Counted from the first letter of the stretch, positions 1 through 8,960 are shown. The stretch: 43,674 nt of DNA from Leucobacter chromiisoli (GCF_016522505.1 NZ_JAEHOH010000024.1:1-43674); one strand, 5' to 3'. The notes: generated from the letters alone by a model not told the origin. Made by a program: numbers and translations.

Positions 1-226
1 TATACAGCAAGCACTGAACTATTGTCGATGATGGCGAACCATGCACCCGCGACCCAGCAGCGGCACTCCCGCCCCCGCGGAGCCCTCACGACACCCGCAC
101 CGGCGGGCGCGGTACAGTCGCAGAGGAAGCAGTTCCTCGAACATCCACCCGCACCCACACCAATACAACGGCACGGGCGGAAGTTCCCGCCAAAACCGTC
201 AATATTCACCGGAACATCTAGGTTTT

Positions 227-1705
227 CTAGAGCATCCGGGCGCGGGTGTCGAAGAGTGCCAGCTCGTCGGGGTGGAGCTGGTGTTGCACTACATAGCTGG
301 ATTCCTTGATCCGCCACAGCCCCTGCCCGGTGCCCAGCGACGGGAGCAGCTTCTGCTCGGTGCCGGTGAGGCCCAGCGTTTTCGCGGTCACCCCGATCTG
401 GTCGGACTCCTGCCGGTAGATGATCCTGGACTCCGCATTCGCCAGCAGCGAGTTCGCCAGCGACCGCATCGCCGACCCCTGATCGCCGACATTGTCGAGA
501 TCGGTGAGCTTGTGGAAGATCAGCAGGTTCGCGATCCCGTAGTGCCTCGCGAGCCGCCAGTGCGCATCCATCCGCTTCAGCAACGCCGGGTGCGACATCA
601 GCCGCCACGCTTCGTCATACACCGTCCACCGCTGCCCGCCGTTCGGATCCAGCAGCGCGGATTCCATCCACGCACTGGAGCAGGTCATCAGCACCGAGAT
701 CAGTGTCGAGTTCTCTACCACCCGCGAGAGATCCAGGGTGATCATCGGCAGCGTCGGATCGAACGTCACCGTCGACGGCCCATCGAACAGGCCGGCCAGA
801 TCCCCGGAGACGAGGCGCCGGAGTGCGTGCCCGACCATCCGCCCGTCCTCCGCCAGCCGGTCATCCCCTCCCGGGTCAGGGGTGAGGATGTGGTCGACGA
901 CCATCGGGAGGATCGGCACCGACGCGTGAGACACGACCGCCTGCAACGCGATATCGATCACCGTGTGCTCCAACGGCGACAGCGACCGTTCGAGCACGGT
1001 CTCGGCGAGCGCCCCGATCAGATCCCGCCTGCGGGAGGCGACCATCGCCGCCCACTCGCTATCGGTCACCCCGCCCGGCCGGTACCCCTCATCCAAGGGG
1101 TTGAGCCGGTTGCGGAGGCCGTGACCGAGGACGATCGCTTTCCCACCGACGGCTTCGGCGACCGCGGTGTGTTCGCCTTTCGGATCACCCGGGACGTAGA
1201 CGCGCCGCCCGAACGGGATCGACCTCGTGTAGAGCGATTTCGCGAGCGATGATTTGCCGCTGCCGACGATTCCCGCCAGCACTAGGTTCGGGGCGGTGAT
1301 GATGCCCCGCTGGTAGAGCACCCACGGGTCGTACACGAACGAGCCGCCCGAGTACATGTCCTGCCCGATGAACACGCCGCGCGAGCCGAGCCCGCCCTCC
1401 GCGAGAAACGGGTACGCGCCCCGCAGCGCCGCTGACGTGTCCTGATGCGCAGGCACCCGGAACCCGCGATACGACCGCAACGCCGCAGCCCCCGCCTCAC
1501 CGCCCTTGGGGAGGTAGTTCGTCGAGCGGGCCTCGGCCCGCTCCGCCGCGAGCTTCTCTTTCACGGCCCGGCGCTGCTCGGCGTGGTCGCGGGCGACGAC
1601 CTGCCGGGCCGCGCGTTCACGAGCCTTGCGCTGTCTACGCCCGGCACCGTCTTCGACGAGCACGGTGGAGTACAGCTTCTTCGAACCGGGAGGCTTCGGA
1701 GTCAT
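227..1705 (-). CDS. VirB4-like conjugation ATPase
   Basis: This 492-aa protein is a VirB4/TraC-like ATPase expected to energise a type IV secretion channel at the inner face of the membrane. A Walker A motif (GIVGSGKSS, residues 145-153) and a Walker B-type segment (TVYDEAWRL, 361-369) are visible, with the motor-domain pattern of an acidic residue before AWRL. The N-terminal 60 residues are rich in Arg, Lys and Ala and probably form a coiled segment. It is shorter than proteobacterial VirB4; in actinobacterial elements the SCO6880-type protein next to it is thought to supply the missing N-terminal part. The ATG at 1705 is chosen because it precedes the conserved sequence and lies about 34 nt from the CGTACCTG leader octamer. 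The gene is the last of the leftward block in this window. Confidence 0.88.
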   Translation of the reverse strand: MTPKPPGSKKLYSTVLVEDGAGRRQRKARERAARQVVARDHAEQRRAVKEKLAAERAEARSTNYLPKGGEAGAAALRSYRGFRVPAHQDTSAALRGAYPFLAEGGLGSRGVFIGQDMYSGGSFVYDPWVLYQRGIITAPNLVLAGIVGSGKSSLAKSLYTRSIPFGRRVYVPGDPKGEHTAVAEAVGGKAIVLGHGLRNRLNPLDEGYRPGGVTDSEWAAMVASRRRDLIGALAETVLERSLSPLEHTVIDIALQAVVSHASVPILPMVVDHILTPDPGGDDRLAEDGRMVGHALRRLVSGDLAGLFDGPSTVTFDPTLPMITLDLSRVVENSTLISVLMTCSSAWMESALLDPNGGQRWTVYDEAWRLMSHPALLKRMDAHWRLARHYGIANLLIFHKLTDLDNVGDQGSAMRSLANSLLANAESRIIYRQESDQIGVTAKTLGLTGTEQKLLPSLGTGQGLWRIKESSYVVQHQLHPDELALFDTRARML

Positions 1706-1738
1706 GAGCGCCTGCTTTCGTCAAAGGTCATCGACGAA

Positions 1739-1746
1739 CAGGTACG
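1739..1746 (-). promoter_or_regulatory. Leader octamer CGTACCTG before VirB4-like gene
   Basis: On the minus strand the sequence reads CGTACCTG about 34 nt upstream of the VirB4-like start. It is one of a family of octamers in the same orientation before transfer genes. Function unknown. Confidence 0.5.
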
Positions 1747-1788
1747 GAACCACCGGGATGCCGTCCACCGCGCTGGGAGAATAGGGTC

Positions 1789-2667
1789 GTGGCTTCTCTC
1801 GACTTCTACAGCGATCGCAACGGTTCAGCTCCGCCGCGAGATCAGGACGAGCTTCCCGACGCGACCCGGCGGGGGCTGCTCAACCTCGTACAGAGCAAGA
1901 TCGATGCGGACTGGTTCGCGCAGCGCTTCCCGGAGCAGTGTCTGGACGGGAACGGTGTCTGCGGCACCAACGTCGAGGCGCTCACGGTCGATCTGCAGGC
2001 CCTGATCCCCGAGCTTGGCTACCCGTTGCTCACCAGCAATGGCTCAGCGGACGAGGCCATTTTCGATCTGCTTGAGTATGCGGCTCAGCGGCTCAGTCTT
2101 CCCGAGCAGGACGGTTGGCATTCGTTCTATCGGCATTACGAGCTGAAGTTCGATCAGAAGAGAGGGCGTCGCAGCTTCCGGGAGGAAGTCAACCAGATGC
2201 TCTCGCGCGGCCGAGCGACCTTCGAGATGGACGACGCGCTGCAGATCCAGCGCTTTGGCACCCCGGAGGTGCGCGGAGTGCTCGCCGACCTGAACCCGAA
2301 TACCCGCGACGCGGCACTCGACAAGCTCATCGTCGATTCGCGTGCCCTGTTCATGTCCTACCGGGAAGGCGACCGCAAGCTCGGCCTTGAGAAGCTCTGG
2401 GACGCTTTCGAGCGCCTCAAGACGATCGAATTTCCCGGTAACAAGAAGGCCAGCGCCCAGCAGCTCCTGGCGCACATCAACGATGAGCCGTTCCGCGAGC
2501 TCCTCGAAGCCGAAATGCGCGCCCTGACTAACATCGGCAACGGCTTCAACCTCCGCCATCACGAGACGGATAAGCATCAGGTACCGACAGAGGCCTACGA
2601 CTATCTGTACTCGCGCATGGGCGGCCTGATGATCACGCTGCTCCGTGAGAGCGGCCGCCTCGCCTGA
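1789..2667 (+). CDS. Uncharacterised protein, possible abortive-infection/HEPN-like
   Basis: I do not recognise this 292-aa soluble protein with certainty. It is the only rightward gene in the leftward transfer block. It starts at a GTG preceded by GGGAG about 10 nt upstream, and its TGA stop abuts the stop of the convergent SCO6880-type gene. The last 45 residues (an alpha-helical segment with RHHETDKH at 256-263, then YDYLYSRMGGLM) resemble the C-terminal helical domain of some abortive-infection proteins, and an arginine-histidine followed by a spaced histidine is the shape of a HEPN RNase motif, although the spacing here (R-x6-H) is at the upper limit. Position and isolation suggest a cargo or defence gene dropped between two transfer genes. 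It could equally be an unrelated regulatory protein. Confidence 0.6.
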   Translation: MASLDFYSDRNGSAPPRDQDELPDATRRGLLNLVQSKIDADWFAQRFPEQCLDGNGVCGTNVEALTVDLQALIPELGYPLLTSNGSADEAIFDLLEYAAQRLSLPEQDGWHSFYRHYELKFDQKRGRRSFREEVNQMLSRGRATFEMDDALQIQRFGTPEVRGVLADLNPNTRDAALDKLIVDSRALFMSYREGDRKLGLEKLWDAFERLKTIEFPGNKKASAQQLLAHINDEPFRELLEAEMRALTNIGNGFNLRHHETDKHQVPTEAYDYLYSRMGGLMITLLRESGRLA

Positions 2668-4128
2668 TCAGATCCCGCGGCACAGCGGCAGTGCGGCGGC
2701 AACGAACGCTTGGGCTTGTTGGCCGACGAGGCGGCGGGTTTCGCAGGAGGCTTGGATTGCGGCTTGCTCGATCGCGGAGACGGCGGCTTCGAGCTCGTCG
2801 GCGGTGGTCGCGGACACGGCGATGAGGCCGGTGTATCTGAGTACGCCGTGCCCGCTGGTGAGGTCGGATTCCTGCTGGAGCACGTCCTGGTATTCGGCGG
2901 TCTGTTGGGCGTCTTCGATCTGCCCGACTTTCTGCCGTTGGGCGGCGTCGCTGATGTACTCGGTCTTCTTCTTCCGGATGTCGCGGGCGGCCTGGTCGGA
3001 GCGCACCGGGTCGCACAGCAGCGTGAACGCGCGCCGGATCCCGCTGGACAGCAGCACCGGGGCGAGGAATCCCGGGTAGACGAGGGAGCGCGGCCACTCG
3101 CTGATCCACAACACCACGTGGTGGGCGCTGTCGGAGCGGAGCCGATCCCAGGTCTCCTCGACCGCGACCGGGCCGGCGGCGGCGAGTTCCTGCCCGATAT
3201 CGCCTGCCCGTTCCAGGGTCGCGGCGATCGCGGGATCGTAAGCGCTGCGGAGCATGATGGCGAGCTGGCCGGTGGTGTACCAGTCGGAGGGGTGGAGGTC
3301 GGCGGTGCGCAGCGCGGTGGTGAGGGTGGCCATCTCCTGCCGCAGCACGGCGGCGGCACCTCGGAGGCCGCCGCCCGCGGTGCGGATCGGGCGGGCGGCA
3401 GCGCGCATGTCGAGGGCGAGGGAGATGGTGGAGATGTGGCGTTCCCCGGCCGGGCCTGCCCGGTCGATGAGCTCCCGGTAGGTGCGGGCCACCCAGGAGT
3501 CGTCGTCGTGGCCCTGCTCCGCCCACCACTGGGCGAGCCCGGTGCCGGAATCGGGGACGGTGCGCTCGAGCACCTGCAGGCGGGCGATCCGCGTCGATCG
3601 GGACGCGGTGGAGAGCACGCGCCCCCAGGCGTGGACGCGGCGTTCCTGCTCGCCCGGGTCGAGCAGCACGAACGAGGGATGCGTCACCTCCAGCAGCACG
3701 GTGAGGGTCTGCCCGTGCGGGTCGTGCACCATCACCGCGTTTGTTTCCGGATCCTCGTATTGGCGTAGCGCGGCGGCGTCGCCGGGGAGCGCGAGCGTCC
3801 CCGCGGGGCGCGGCTTCACGATGCGCTTGCGGTACCGGGTCTGCCCGAGCAGCTGTCGCAGCAGCCAGTGCAGGGTGATCGGCACCCACTCGACGAGCTT
3901 CCGACCCCCGACCGGGATCGCGGCCAGGCCCAGCGCGGTGCCCCAGATCGGGGCCGTGTAGAGCGCGGCGGGGCCGCCCGCGTAGAGGGACGCGACGAAC
4001 ACGGCGACCGCGACACTCACGGCGATCACTTGCGGGAGGGACAGGCCGAGGATGATGCCGCGCTTGGTGAGGCGGGAGAACTTCACCGGGGACAGCTCGA
4101 ACTCGGATGCGGAAGCGGGTGCGGCCAT
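2668..4128 (-). CDS. SCO6880-type transfer protein (VirB4 N-terminal partner)
   Basis: This 486-aa protein matches the SCO6880-type proteins found next to VirB4-like ATPases in actinobacterial conjugative elements. Two hydrophobic helices lie near the N-terminus (about residues 25-75), followed by a long soluble domain without a Walker motif. It is probably a membrane-anchored structural partner of the ATPase encoded downstream. The ATG at 4128 is preferred over one 27 nt upstream because AGGAG lies 6 nt before it. Its downstream neighbour in the usual order, the VirB4-like ATPase, is separated from it here by the convergent gene at 1789-2667, whose stop codon touches this one. Confidence 0.8.
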   Translation of the reverse strand: MAAPASASEFELSPVKFSRLTKRGIILGLSLPQVIAVSVAVAVFVASLYAGGPAALYTAPIWGTALGLAAIPVGGRKLVEWVPITLHWLLRQLLGQTRYRKRIVKPRPAGTLALPGDAAALRQYEDPETNAVMVHDPHGQTLTVLLEVTHPSFVLLDPGEQERRVHAWGRVLSTASRSTRIARLQVLERTVPDSGTGLAQWWAEQGHDDDSWVARTYRELIDRAGPAGERHISTISLALDMRAAARPIRTAGGGLRGAAAVLRQEMATLTTALRTADLHPSDWYTTGQLAIMLRSAYDPAIAATLERAGDIGQELAAAGPVAVEETWDRLRSDSAHHVVLWISEWPRSLVYPGFLAPVLLSSGIRRAFTLLCDPVRSDQAARDIRKKKTEYISDAAQRQKVGQIEDAQQTAEYQDVLQQESDLTSGHGVLRYTGLIAVSATTADELEAAVSAIEQAAIQASCETRRLVGQQAQAFVAAALPLCRGI

Positions 4129-4168
4129 GACGGGCTCCTGAACAACGGGATACATTGCGGACGCCAGT

Positions 4169-4176
4169 CAGGTACG
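4169..4176 (-). promoter_or_regulatory. Leader octamer CGTACCTG before SCO6880-type gene
   Basis: Minus-strand CGTACCTG lies 40 nt upstream of the ATG at 4128, in the gap after the TrbL-like gene. Same orientation as the other copies. Confidence 0.5.
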
Positions 4177-4276
4177 CCCCCGACAAGAGCCGAGGGCGGT
4201 GGTGCGCAGGGCTCCTGCACGCCACCGCCCGCATCGACGGACACCTTCACCTCCCTTCCAGTTCGGAACTCCCGGT

Positions 4277-5710
4277 CTATGGCTTCGGCCCGGCCGGTGG
4301 CGGTTTCGGCGCGTCCGGGGGTTTCGGCGGGTCGTTCTTCGGCGGCGCCGCAGGCTTCGGCGCACTCGGCCGAGGCGGGGCCGACGCATTCGGGGGTGGG
4401 GGCGGGTTCTGTCCCTCGGCGGCGGATCCGGCGTGATTGTCGGCGGCGCGGCCGATCGCGTCGCCGAGTTTCGGGCCGGCCTCGGCCGCGCCCTTGGCGA
4501 TCTTCGCCGCCGCGACTGCGGCGATCCCGAGCGGCCCCGCCGCAGCGCCCGCACCCGCGCCACCGGCCGCTGCACCACCGGCTGCACCACCGGCTGCGCC
4601 GCCGCTCCCGGCTGCCGCGCCACCGCCTCCGGCAGCCCCGGCACCACCAGTGGGCGGCGGGGGCGGCTTCGGCGGCCCACCCCCAGCACCGCCCGGAGGA
4701 GGCGGGTTCCCGCCACCGCTGGAGCCGCCCGTGTCGCCCTTGCCTTCGAGAACGCGCGGCGGGGTCTTCCCGTCGGGCTTGCCGGGCATGGGGACGGGCC
4801 GGTTCATCGCCTGCTTCGATTCCTGTTCGGCGCTCATCGCGTGGTACATGTCAAAGCCGACGAAGCTGATGAACTTGTACACCATGTACGGGGCGAACGC
4901 GGCGATAAACATCAGCACGATGCCCGCGATCGGATCCGCAATCGAACTGAGGTCGAGGTCGATCGGGGCGTTGACCTGATTGATCGCGACGAGGAACACG
5001 ATCACGATCACGAGCTTCGAGAAGATCAACGCGAGCACGAACGACGCCCACTTCCCGAACCACCCCTTCGTCACATCCCACGACGAGCCCGACAGCGCGA
5101 TCGGCGCCATCACGACCGCGACCAGGATCAAGGCTTTCCTGATGAGGAGACTGAACCAGACGATCGCCGCCGCACAGATCGCCAGGAAGCTGAGGAAGAT
5201 CGTGATGATCGCCCCAGCCCCGGGCGCGGTGAGGTTGATCGCGGTGAGGCCTGCGACCAGGACGCCGATCTTCCCGCCCATCTCCTCCAGGGTGGTGCCG
5301 GTGGCGTGGATGATGCCGATGCACAGCTGGTCGACGACTTCGAGCAGGGTCGCGGTGATCGTGATCACGAGGAACGATCCGAGCACGCTCTTGGCGAGCC
5401 CGAGCGCGGCCCTTGAGAGCGCGCCGGGGTCGCGGCGGATGAGGCCGGTGATCAGTTGCAGGCAGAAGAAGATCAGCATGAGGAAGATCGCGATCCCGAA
5501 GATCACGTTGTACACGCCGATGTAGTCGCCGCCGGTGATATCGACCAGAGTGGTCGCATCGAACAGCGCCCACACGCCCTGGAAGATCCAGGACGCGGCC
5601 TGCCCGATCGCTTGCGCGAGCCAGTCGAACGGGGCCGAAATCAGGGTCGCGGCGGTATCGCCGACGGTGTCGCAGACGTTCGAGATGATGGGGACATCGC
5701 AGATACTCAC
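4277..5710 (-). CDS. TrbL/VirB6-like conjugal transfer channel protein
   Basis: This 477-aa polytopic membrane protein belongs to the TrbL/VirB6 type and probably forms the inner-membrane part of the mating channel. Several hydrophobic helices lie between about residues 60 and 285. The C-terminal third (about residues 300-477) is a low-complexity tail dominated by Gly, Pro and Ala, presumably a disordered cytoplasmic or wall-spanning extension. The start is a GTG at 5710 placed just after a purine-rich GGAGGGAGGGG stretch. It lies between the DUF6112-type genes and the SCO6880-type gene, as is usual in such clusters. Confidence 0.82.
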   Translation of the reverse strand: MSICDVPIISNVCDTVGDTAATLISAPFDWLAQAIGQAASWIFQGVWALFDATTLVDITGGDYIGVYNVIFGIAIFLMLIFFCLQLITGLIRRDPGALSRAALGLAKSVLGSFLVITITATLLEVVDQLCIGIIHATGTTLEEMGGKIGVLVAGLTAINLTAPGAGAIITIFLSFLAICAAAIVWFSLLIRKALILVAVVMAPIALSGSSWDVTKGWFGKWASFVLALIFSKLVIVIVFLVAINQVNAPIDLDLSSIADPIAGIVLMFIAAFAPYMVYKFISFVGFDMYHAMSAEQESKQAMNRPVPMPGKPDGKTPPRVLEGKGDTGGSSGGGNPPPPGGAGGGPPKPPPPPTGGAGAAGGGGAAAGSGGAAGGAAGGAAAGGAGAGAAAGPLGIAAVAAAKIAKGAAEAGPKLGDAIGRAADNHAGSAAEGQNPPPPPNASAPPRPSAPKPAAPPKNDPPKPPDAPKPPPAGPKP

Positions 5711-5743
5711 AACACCCCTCCCTCCAATAGGTCGAGGCGGTGG

Positions 5744-6067
5744 TCAGGAAACGGTCTGGCCCACGTTCCAGAAAAAGTTGATGAGCGTCACCGACGCGCC
5801 GGTGATGATCGCCGCACCGCACGAGATCAGCACCCCGACCTTGCCCCTGGACGACAAGTGCGGGTTCGAGCTGTTGGAGCCGAAGCCCCAGATCACGGCG
5901 GAGACGATCAGGGCGAGGACGGAGAGGATCAGGCCGATCGTCATCACCGCGCCGACGACGGTGCGCAGCGCGCTGATGCCGGGCAGGCCCGAGTCGTTCG
6001 GGTTGATGTCGATGTTCGCGGGCATGACCGCGGAAAGGGTGGTGAGAGTGTCGAGGACGGCAAGCAT
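5744..6067 (-). CDS. DUF6112-type small membrane protein, copy 1
   Basis: This 107-aa protein has two hydrophobic helices (about residues 32-60 and 76-100) joined by a short polar loop containing a RGKVGVL segment. The layout resembles VirB2/TrbC-like pilins and the DUF6112 proteins encoded next to TrbL in actinobacterial elements. The ATG at 6067 has GAAGGAG a few nucleotides upstream, which rules out the longer reading. It is paralogous to the next gene upstream: both share the helix-loop-helix layout and a KGKVGV/RGKVGV motif. A pilin-like or channel role is inference. Confidence 0.75.
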   Translation of the reverse strand: MLAVLDTLTTLSAVMPANIDINPNDSGLPGISALRTVVGAVMTIGLILSVLALIVSAVIWGFGSNSSNPHLSSRGKVGVLISCGAAIITGASVTLINFFWNVGQTVS

Positions 6068-6124
6068 GACGGGCTCCTTCGCGGGCGAACGCCCCACCCC
6101 GGGACTGGGATGGGGTCACCTGGA

Positions 6125-6132
6125 CAGGTGCG
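6125..6132 (-). promoter_or_regulatory. Leader octamer CGCACCTG within an inverted repeat
   Basis: On the minus strand CACCTG-TC-CAGGTG forms a perfect short inverted repeat overlapping the octamer, with further complementary G and C runs outside it. It lies 57 nt before the first DUF6112-type gene. Confidence 0.5.
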
Positions 6133-6149
6133 ACCCCGGAGACGCGCGT

Positions 6150-6461
6150 TCAAAGGCCGTCGCCGAGGCGCAGCAGGAAGTTCATCCACGTCACCGCGGC
6201 CCCGGCGAACACCGCGGCGCCGAGCGCGACGAACACCCCGACTTTCCCTTTCTGCGCGGCCTGCGCGTTCCCCGTCGAGGACGACACCGCCCACACGATG
6301 CCGGAGATGATGAGCATCAGCACTGCGACGATCAGCACGAACGTGAGCAGCGCCCCGACGATCGACACCAGCGTGGATCTGCCGCCGACACCGCTGAGAT
6401 CGGGGTAGACATTCTCCGCCCACACGACAACGAAACCGGGGACACGGGCGAAGGGGTTCAT
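6150..6461 (-). CDS. DUF6112-type small membrane protein, copy 2
   Basis: This 103-aa protein is the upstream paralogue of the gene at 5744-6067, with the same pattern of an N-terminal polar segment, a first hydrophobic helix around residues 30-58, a KGKVGVF loop and a second helix. Both end with a similar amphipathic segment (WMNFLLR here, LINFFWN in the other copy). ATG at 6461 has AGGAG 6 nt upstream. The two copies probably come from a tandem duplication and may form a heteromeric membrane component of the transfer apparatus; this is inference from position. Confidence 0.75.
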   Translation of the reverse strand: MNPFARVPGFVVVWAENVYPDLSGVGGRSTLVSIVGALLTFVLIVAVLMLIISGIVWAVSSSTGNAQAAQKGKVGVFVALGAAVFAGAAVTWMNFLLRLGDGL

Positions 6462-6499
6462 GCGGGGCTCCTGACAATGGCGGCGGCTCGGGCACCGAT

Positions 6500-6507
6500 C
6501 AGGTGCG
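6500..6507 (-). promoter_or_regulatory. Leader octamer CGCACCTG within GCACC-N5-GGTGC
   Basis: Minus-strand CGCACCTG lies 38 nt upstream of the second DUF6112-type gene and forms part of the inverted repeat GCACC-TGATC-GGTGC. Confidence 0.5.
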
Positions 6508-6544
6508 GTAGCCGGCCCCGCGGTCCGCATCCACCTTGTTCCGC

Positions 6545-7714
6545 TCAGGCCGCGCAGCCCGGGCCACCCCCAGTCGTCAGCGCATCGGCGCCCTCGACCT
6601 CGTGGCCGGCGAGCCACGGCTCGGCGTCGACGGCGGGCTGGGCGCCGCCGCCGGGGTGGACTTGGAAGTGCAGGTGGGGGCCGGTGGAGTGGCCGCTGCT
6701 GCCGACATCACCGATGTGCTGGCCCGCCGTGACTCGGTCGCCCGCGGCGACGTGGATGCCGTGTGCCCACATGTGGATGTACTTCGTGGCGACCTTCTCA
6801 CCGCCGATGGTGTGCTCGATGGTGATCTGCCCGGAGAACCCGCCGAGCATGCCCGCATACGTGACCACGCCGTCGGCGAGTGCGACGATCGGGGTGCCGT
6901 CCGGGGTGGCCCAGTCGGTGCCGGAGTGGAAACTCGCAACTCCGGTGATCGGATCGACGCGCGGCCCGAACTGCGACGTGCGCGTATAGCTGCCCGTCGG
7001 CAGCGGGAACACCAGCCGCGTCGTCTCCGGAATCGTCTCATCCCCCGGCACCCCGCCCCCGCCGCCGCTTCGGCGGGTGAGGGCGTCGAGGATGGTGCGC
7101 GCGACCGGCTCATAGTTCTGATACCGGTCGGGGTAGGCGGAGACTTCGACGGCCTGTGCGGCTTCGCCTTTGTCCATCTGCTGCCAGCCGGGGATATCGA
7201 GCAGCCCGCGCGGGGACGGGTAGTTCGGGCCGTCGGGGCCGCCGTAGAACGCGCGCGCCTGATACTTCGGATCCATGAGCTCGGCGACCGTGCCCCACCC
7301 GGACTGGGGGCGCATCTGGAACAAGCCGAGACTGTCATGATCCGACCCGTTCCCGTCGTTCGGGAAGTCCCCGGACTCGGGGTAGGTGCCGGTGTTCGCG
7401 AGCTGCCGGAGCGTGGACTCGGTGAGCGCGGCCATCAGCGCGATCAGGATCCCGTCCCGCCCGACCCCGGGGGTGTTCGCGCCGGTGGTGATGATGGTGC
7501 CCGCGTGGGTGAGCTGCTGCTTGTTCAGCGTGAAGGTCGTGCCGTCTTTCGTGGTCACCTCCAGCTCGTCCGGGATGGGGCCGAGGGTGAGGCCGGAGGC
7601 GAGGCAGTGGGCCTGGTGGAGGACGGCCGGGTTCATGAGCACCCCGACGCTGAGTAGCCCCAGCATCGGCGCGAGCAGCATCCCGAGGACAGCGAAGACG
7701 AGCACCTTCCGCAT
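6545..7714 (-). CDS. Bifunctional cell-wall hydrolase (lysozyme-like plus M23 peptidase)
   Basis: This 389-aa protein is probably the transfer-system peptidoglycan hydrolase (VirB1 role). An N-terminal hydrophobic helix (about residues 3-28) anchors or exports it. The middle part (about 80-195) resembles a lytic-transglycosylase/lysozyme-like fold, with a candidate catalytic glutamate in ALTEST and an SLGLFQMRP segment typical of these enzymes. The C-terminal 150 residues form an M23 metallopeptidase, with FHSGTDWA supplying the first zinc ligands and HLHFQVH the later histidines. A Gly-rich linker separates the two. The ATG at 7714 sits 16 nt after the preceding gene's stop, so the two are probably cotranscribed. 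Confidence 0.87.
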   Translation of the reverse strand: MRKVLVFAVLGMLLAPMLGLLSVGVLMNPAVLHQAHCLASGLTLGPIPDELEVTTKDGTTFTLNKQQLTHAGTIITTGANTPGVGRDGILIALMAALTESTLRQLANTGTYPESGDFPNDGNGSDHDSLGLFQMRPQSGWGTVAELMDPKYQARAFYGGPDGPNYPSPRGLLDIPGWQQMDKGEAAQAVEVSAYPDRYQNYEPVARTILDALTRRSGGGGGVPGDETIPETTRLVFPLPTGSYTRTSQFGPRVDPITGVASFHSGTDWATPDGTPIVALADGVVTYAGMLGGFSGQITIEHTIGGEKVATKYIHMWAHGIHVAAGDRVTAGQHIGDVGSSGHSTGPHLHFQVHPGGGAQPAVDAEPWLAGHEVEGADALTTGGGPGCAA

Positions 7715-7730
7715 CACAACCACCGGCTCG

Positions 7731-8420
7731 TCAGCGGAGGGGGTTGTCGAGCTGGGACAGGCGCAGCAGCTGGCACCGGTCGAACACCGGCTCGCAGGCG
7801 ACGAACACGGTGAACGCGACCGGATGCGCACTCGAGACCGCATCGCCGTACCAGACGCCCTGCCGATGCCGCACCCCGTCGACCGTGTACGCGATCGTGC
7901 CGTCGGCGATCTCATCGCCTGCGGCGGCGACCGCTTCGTGCCACTGCTCGGGGACGAACACGTCCTCGATTTCGAGGTGCTGGCGGGTGCGGTACTCGGC
8001 CAGATCCCGCCATGTCTGCGCCGACGGGAAGTACCCGTCGAGATCCGCGATGAGGCCCGGGGTTTCGGTGCCTGTGGGGTCGGCGTCCTCGATCAGCACC
8101 GCCCGGTGATCGGCCGGGGTGAGGAGCGTGAACGTGTCCCACGCAAACAACGCCTCCGCGACCGCCCGCACATACTCCTCCGGGTCGTCCGTGCGCGGCA
8201 GCGACGGCAGCTCCCGTGCCCCGGGCTCCTCACCCGGCGCGCCGGGCGGCTCCGAGGCGCCCGGGTGCGACGAGCCGCCAGGGTCTTGCGGGGTGGGGCC
8301 GGTGATGAGGCCGTAGATGCCGATGCCGGTCAGGAGCAGCAGGATCAGGCCGGTAACGATGAGGGTGATGATCAGGCGGCGACGGCTGCGCTGGCGCTGA
8401 TCGGCGTGCGGTGACGACAT
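7731..8420 (-). CDS. VirB8/TcpC-like single-pass transfer protein
   Basis: This 229-aa protein has an Arg-rich cytoplasmic start, one transmembrane helix (about residues 17-40), a Pro/Gly/Glu-rich linker and an extracytoplasmic domain of about 150 residues. This is the topology of VirB8/TcpC-type scaffold proteins, which form the periplasmic or wall-side core of conjugation channels. I cannot show the NTF2-like fold directly, so the assignment rests on topology, size and position next to the wall hydrolase. Its leader carries a variant octamer, CGCACCTA. Confidence 0.6.
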   Translation of the reverse strand: MSSPHADQRQRSRRRLIITLIVTGLILLLLTGIGIYGLITGPTPQDPGGSSHPGASEPPGAPGEEPGARELPSLPRTDDPEEYVRAVAEALFAWDTFTLLTPADHRAVLIEDADPTGTETPGLIADLDGYFPSAQTWRDLAEYRTRQHLEIEDVFVPEQWHEAVAAAGDEIADGTIAYTVDGVRHRQGVWYGDAVSSAHPVAFTVFVACEPVFDRCQLLRLSQLDNPLR

Positions 8421-8460
8421 AGGAACGGCCTTCCGACGTGGGGGAACAACGGTCAGCCGA

Positions 8461-8468
8461 TAGGTGCG
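8461..8468 (-). promoter_or_regulatory. Leader octamer variant CGCACCTA before VirB8-like gene
   Basis: Minus-strand CGCACCTA, 40 nt upstream of the VirB8-like start, differs from the common form only at the last base. Confidence 0.4.
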
Positions 8469-8483
8469 CCACCCATCGCGAGG

Positions 8484-8960
8484 TCAGCGGGTCATCGAGG
8501 GCGGGACAGCCGGCCCGTCTCCGCTGGCCGGAGGCTCGGGGTCGAGGGCGGCTTCGCGCTCGCGGAGCGCCTCCGCCATCCCCGGGTCACGGTCAGGTGC
8601 CGGAGCAACCGGTTCTGGGTGCCAGGCGATGCGACCGTTCTCGGTCTGGGCGCGCATGACGAGGGAGACGACGTGGTCGAGGGAGGCGCCCGCCAGCCGC
8701 AACCACCCGCTCGCTTTCTCCGCGTGCTCCCACCCGGCCTGGCGGTTTCCGTCGTCGGTCGCCGCATGGGCACTGTGGCTGTGGTGCCAGGAGGCGAGCT
8801 GGTTCAGGGACTGCTGCACGCTCGTGAGCGCATAGTGCAGCGCGCCGAGCGTCTCGTAGGTGTCGGGCGGGTGGGTGATGTGCCGGGTCGCATGCGCCAG
8901 GCCGCGGGCGGCTTCGCCGAGCTCATCCGCGTCCTGCTTCGGATCCTCAAACGTCGGCAT
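8484..8960 (-). CDS. Hypothetical helical protein of the transfer module
   Basis: This 158-aa soluble protein is not one I recognise. It is predicted to be mostly alpha-helical, with many Ala, Glu, His and Gln residues in the first 110 positions and a Pro-rich acidic tail. The ATG at 8960 has GGAGG upstream and lies 14 nt inside the end of the ParB-like gene, so the two are translationally coupled. A role alongside ParB, for example in partition or mobilisation, would fit the coupling but is not shown by the sequence. Confidence 0.6.
   Translation of the reverse strand: MPTFEDPKQDADELGEAARGLAHATRHITHPPDTYETLGALHYALTSVQQSLNQLASWHHSHSAHAATDDGNRQAGWEHAEKASGWLRLAGASLDHVVSLVMRAQTENGRIAWHPEPVAPAPDRDPGMAEALREREAALDPEPPASGDGPAVPPSMTR

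Noticed and set aside
41..1252. Long plus-strand open frame over the VirB4-like gene
   Set aside because: It is antisense to a gene with clear ATPase motifs, has Arg/Pro-rich nonsense composition and lacks an RBS. Similar shadow frames occur over most genes of this G+C-rich window.
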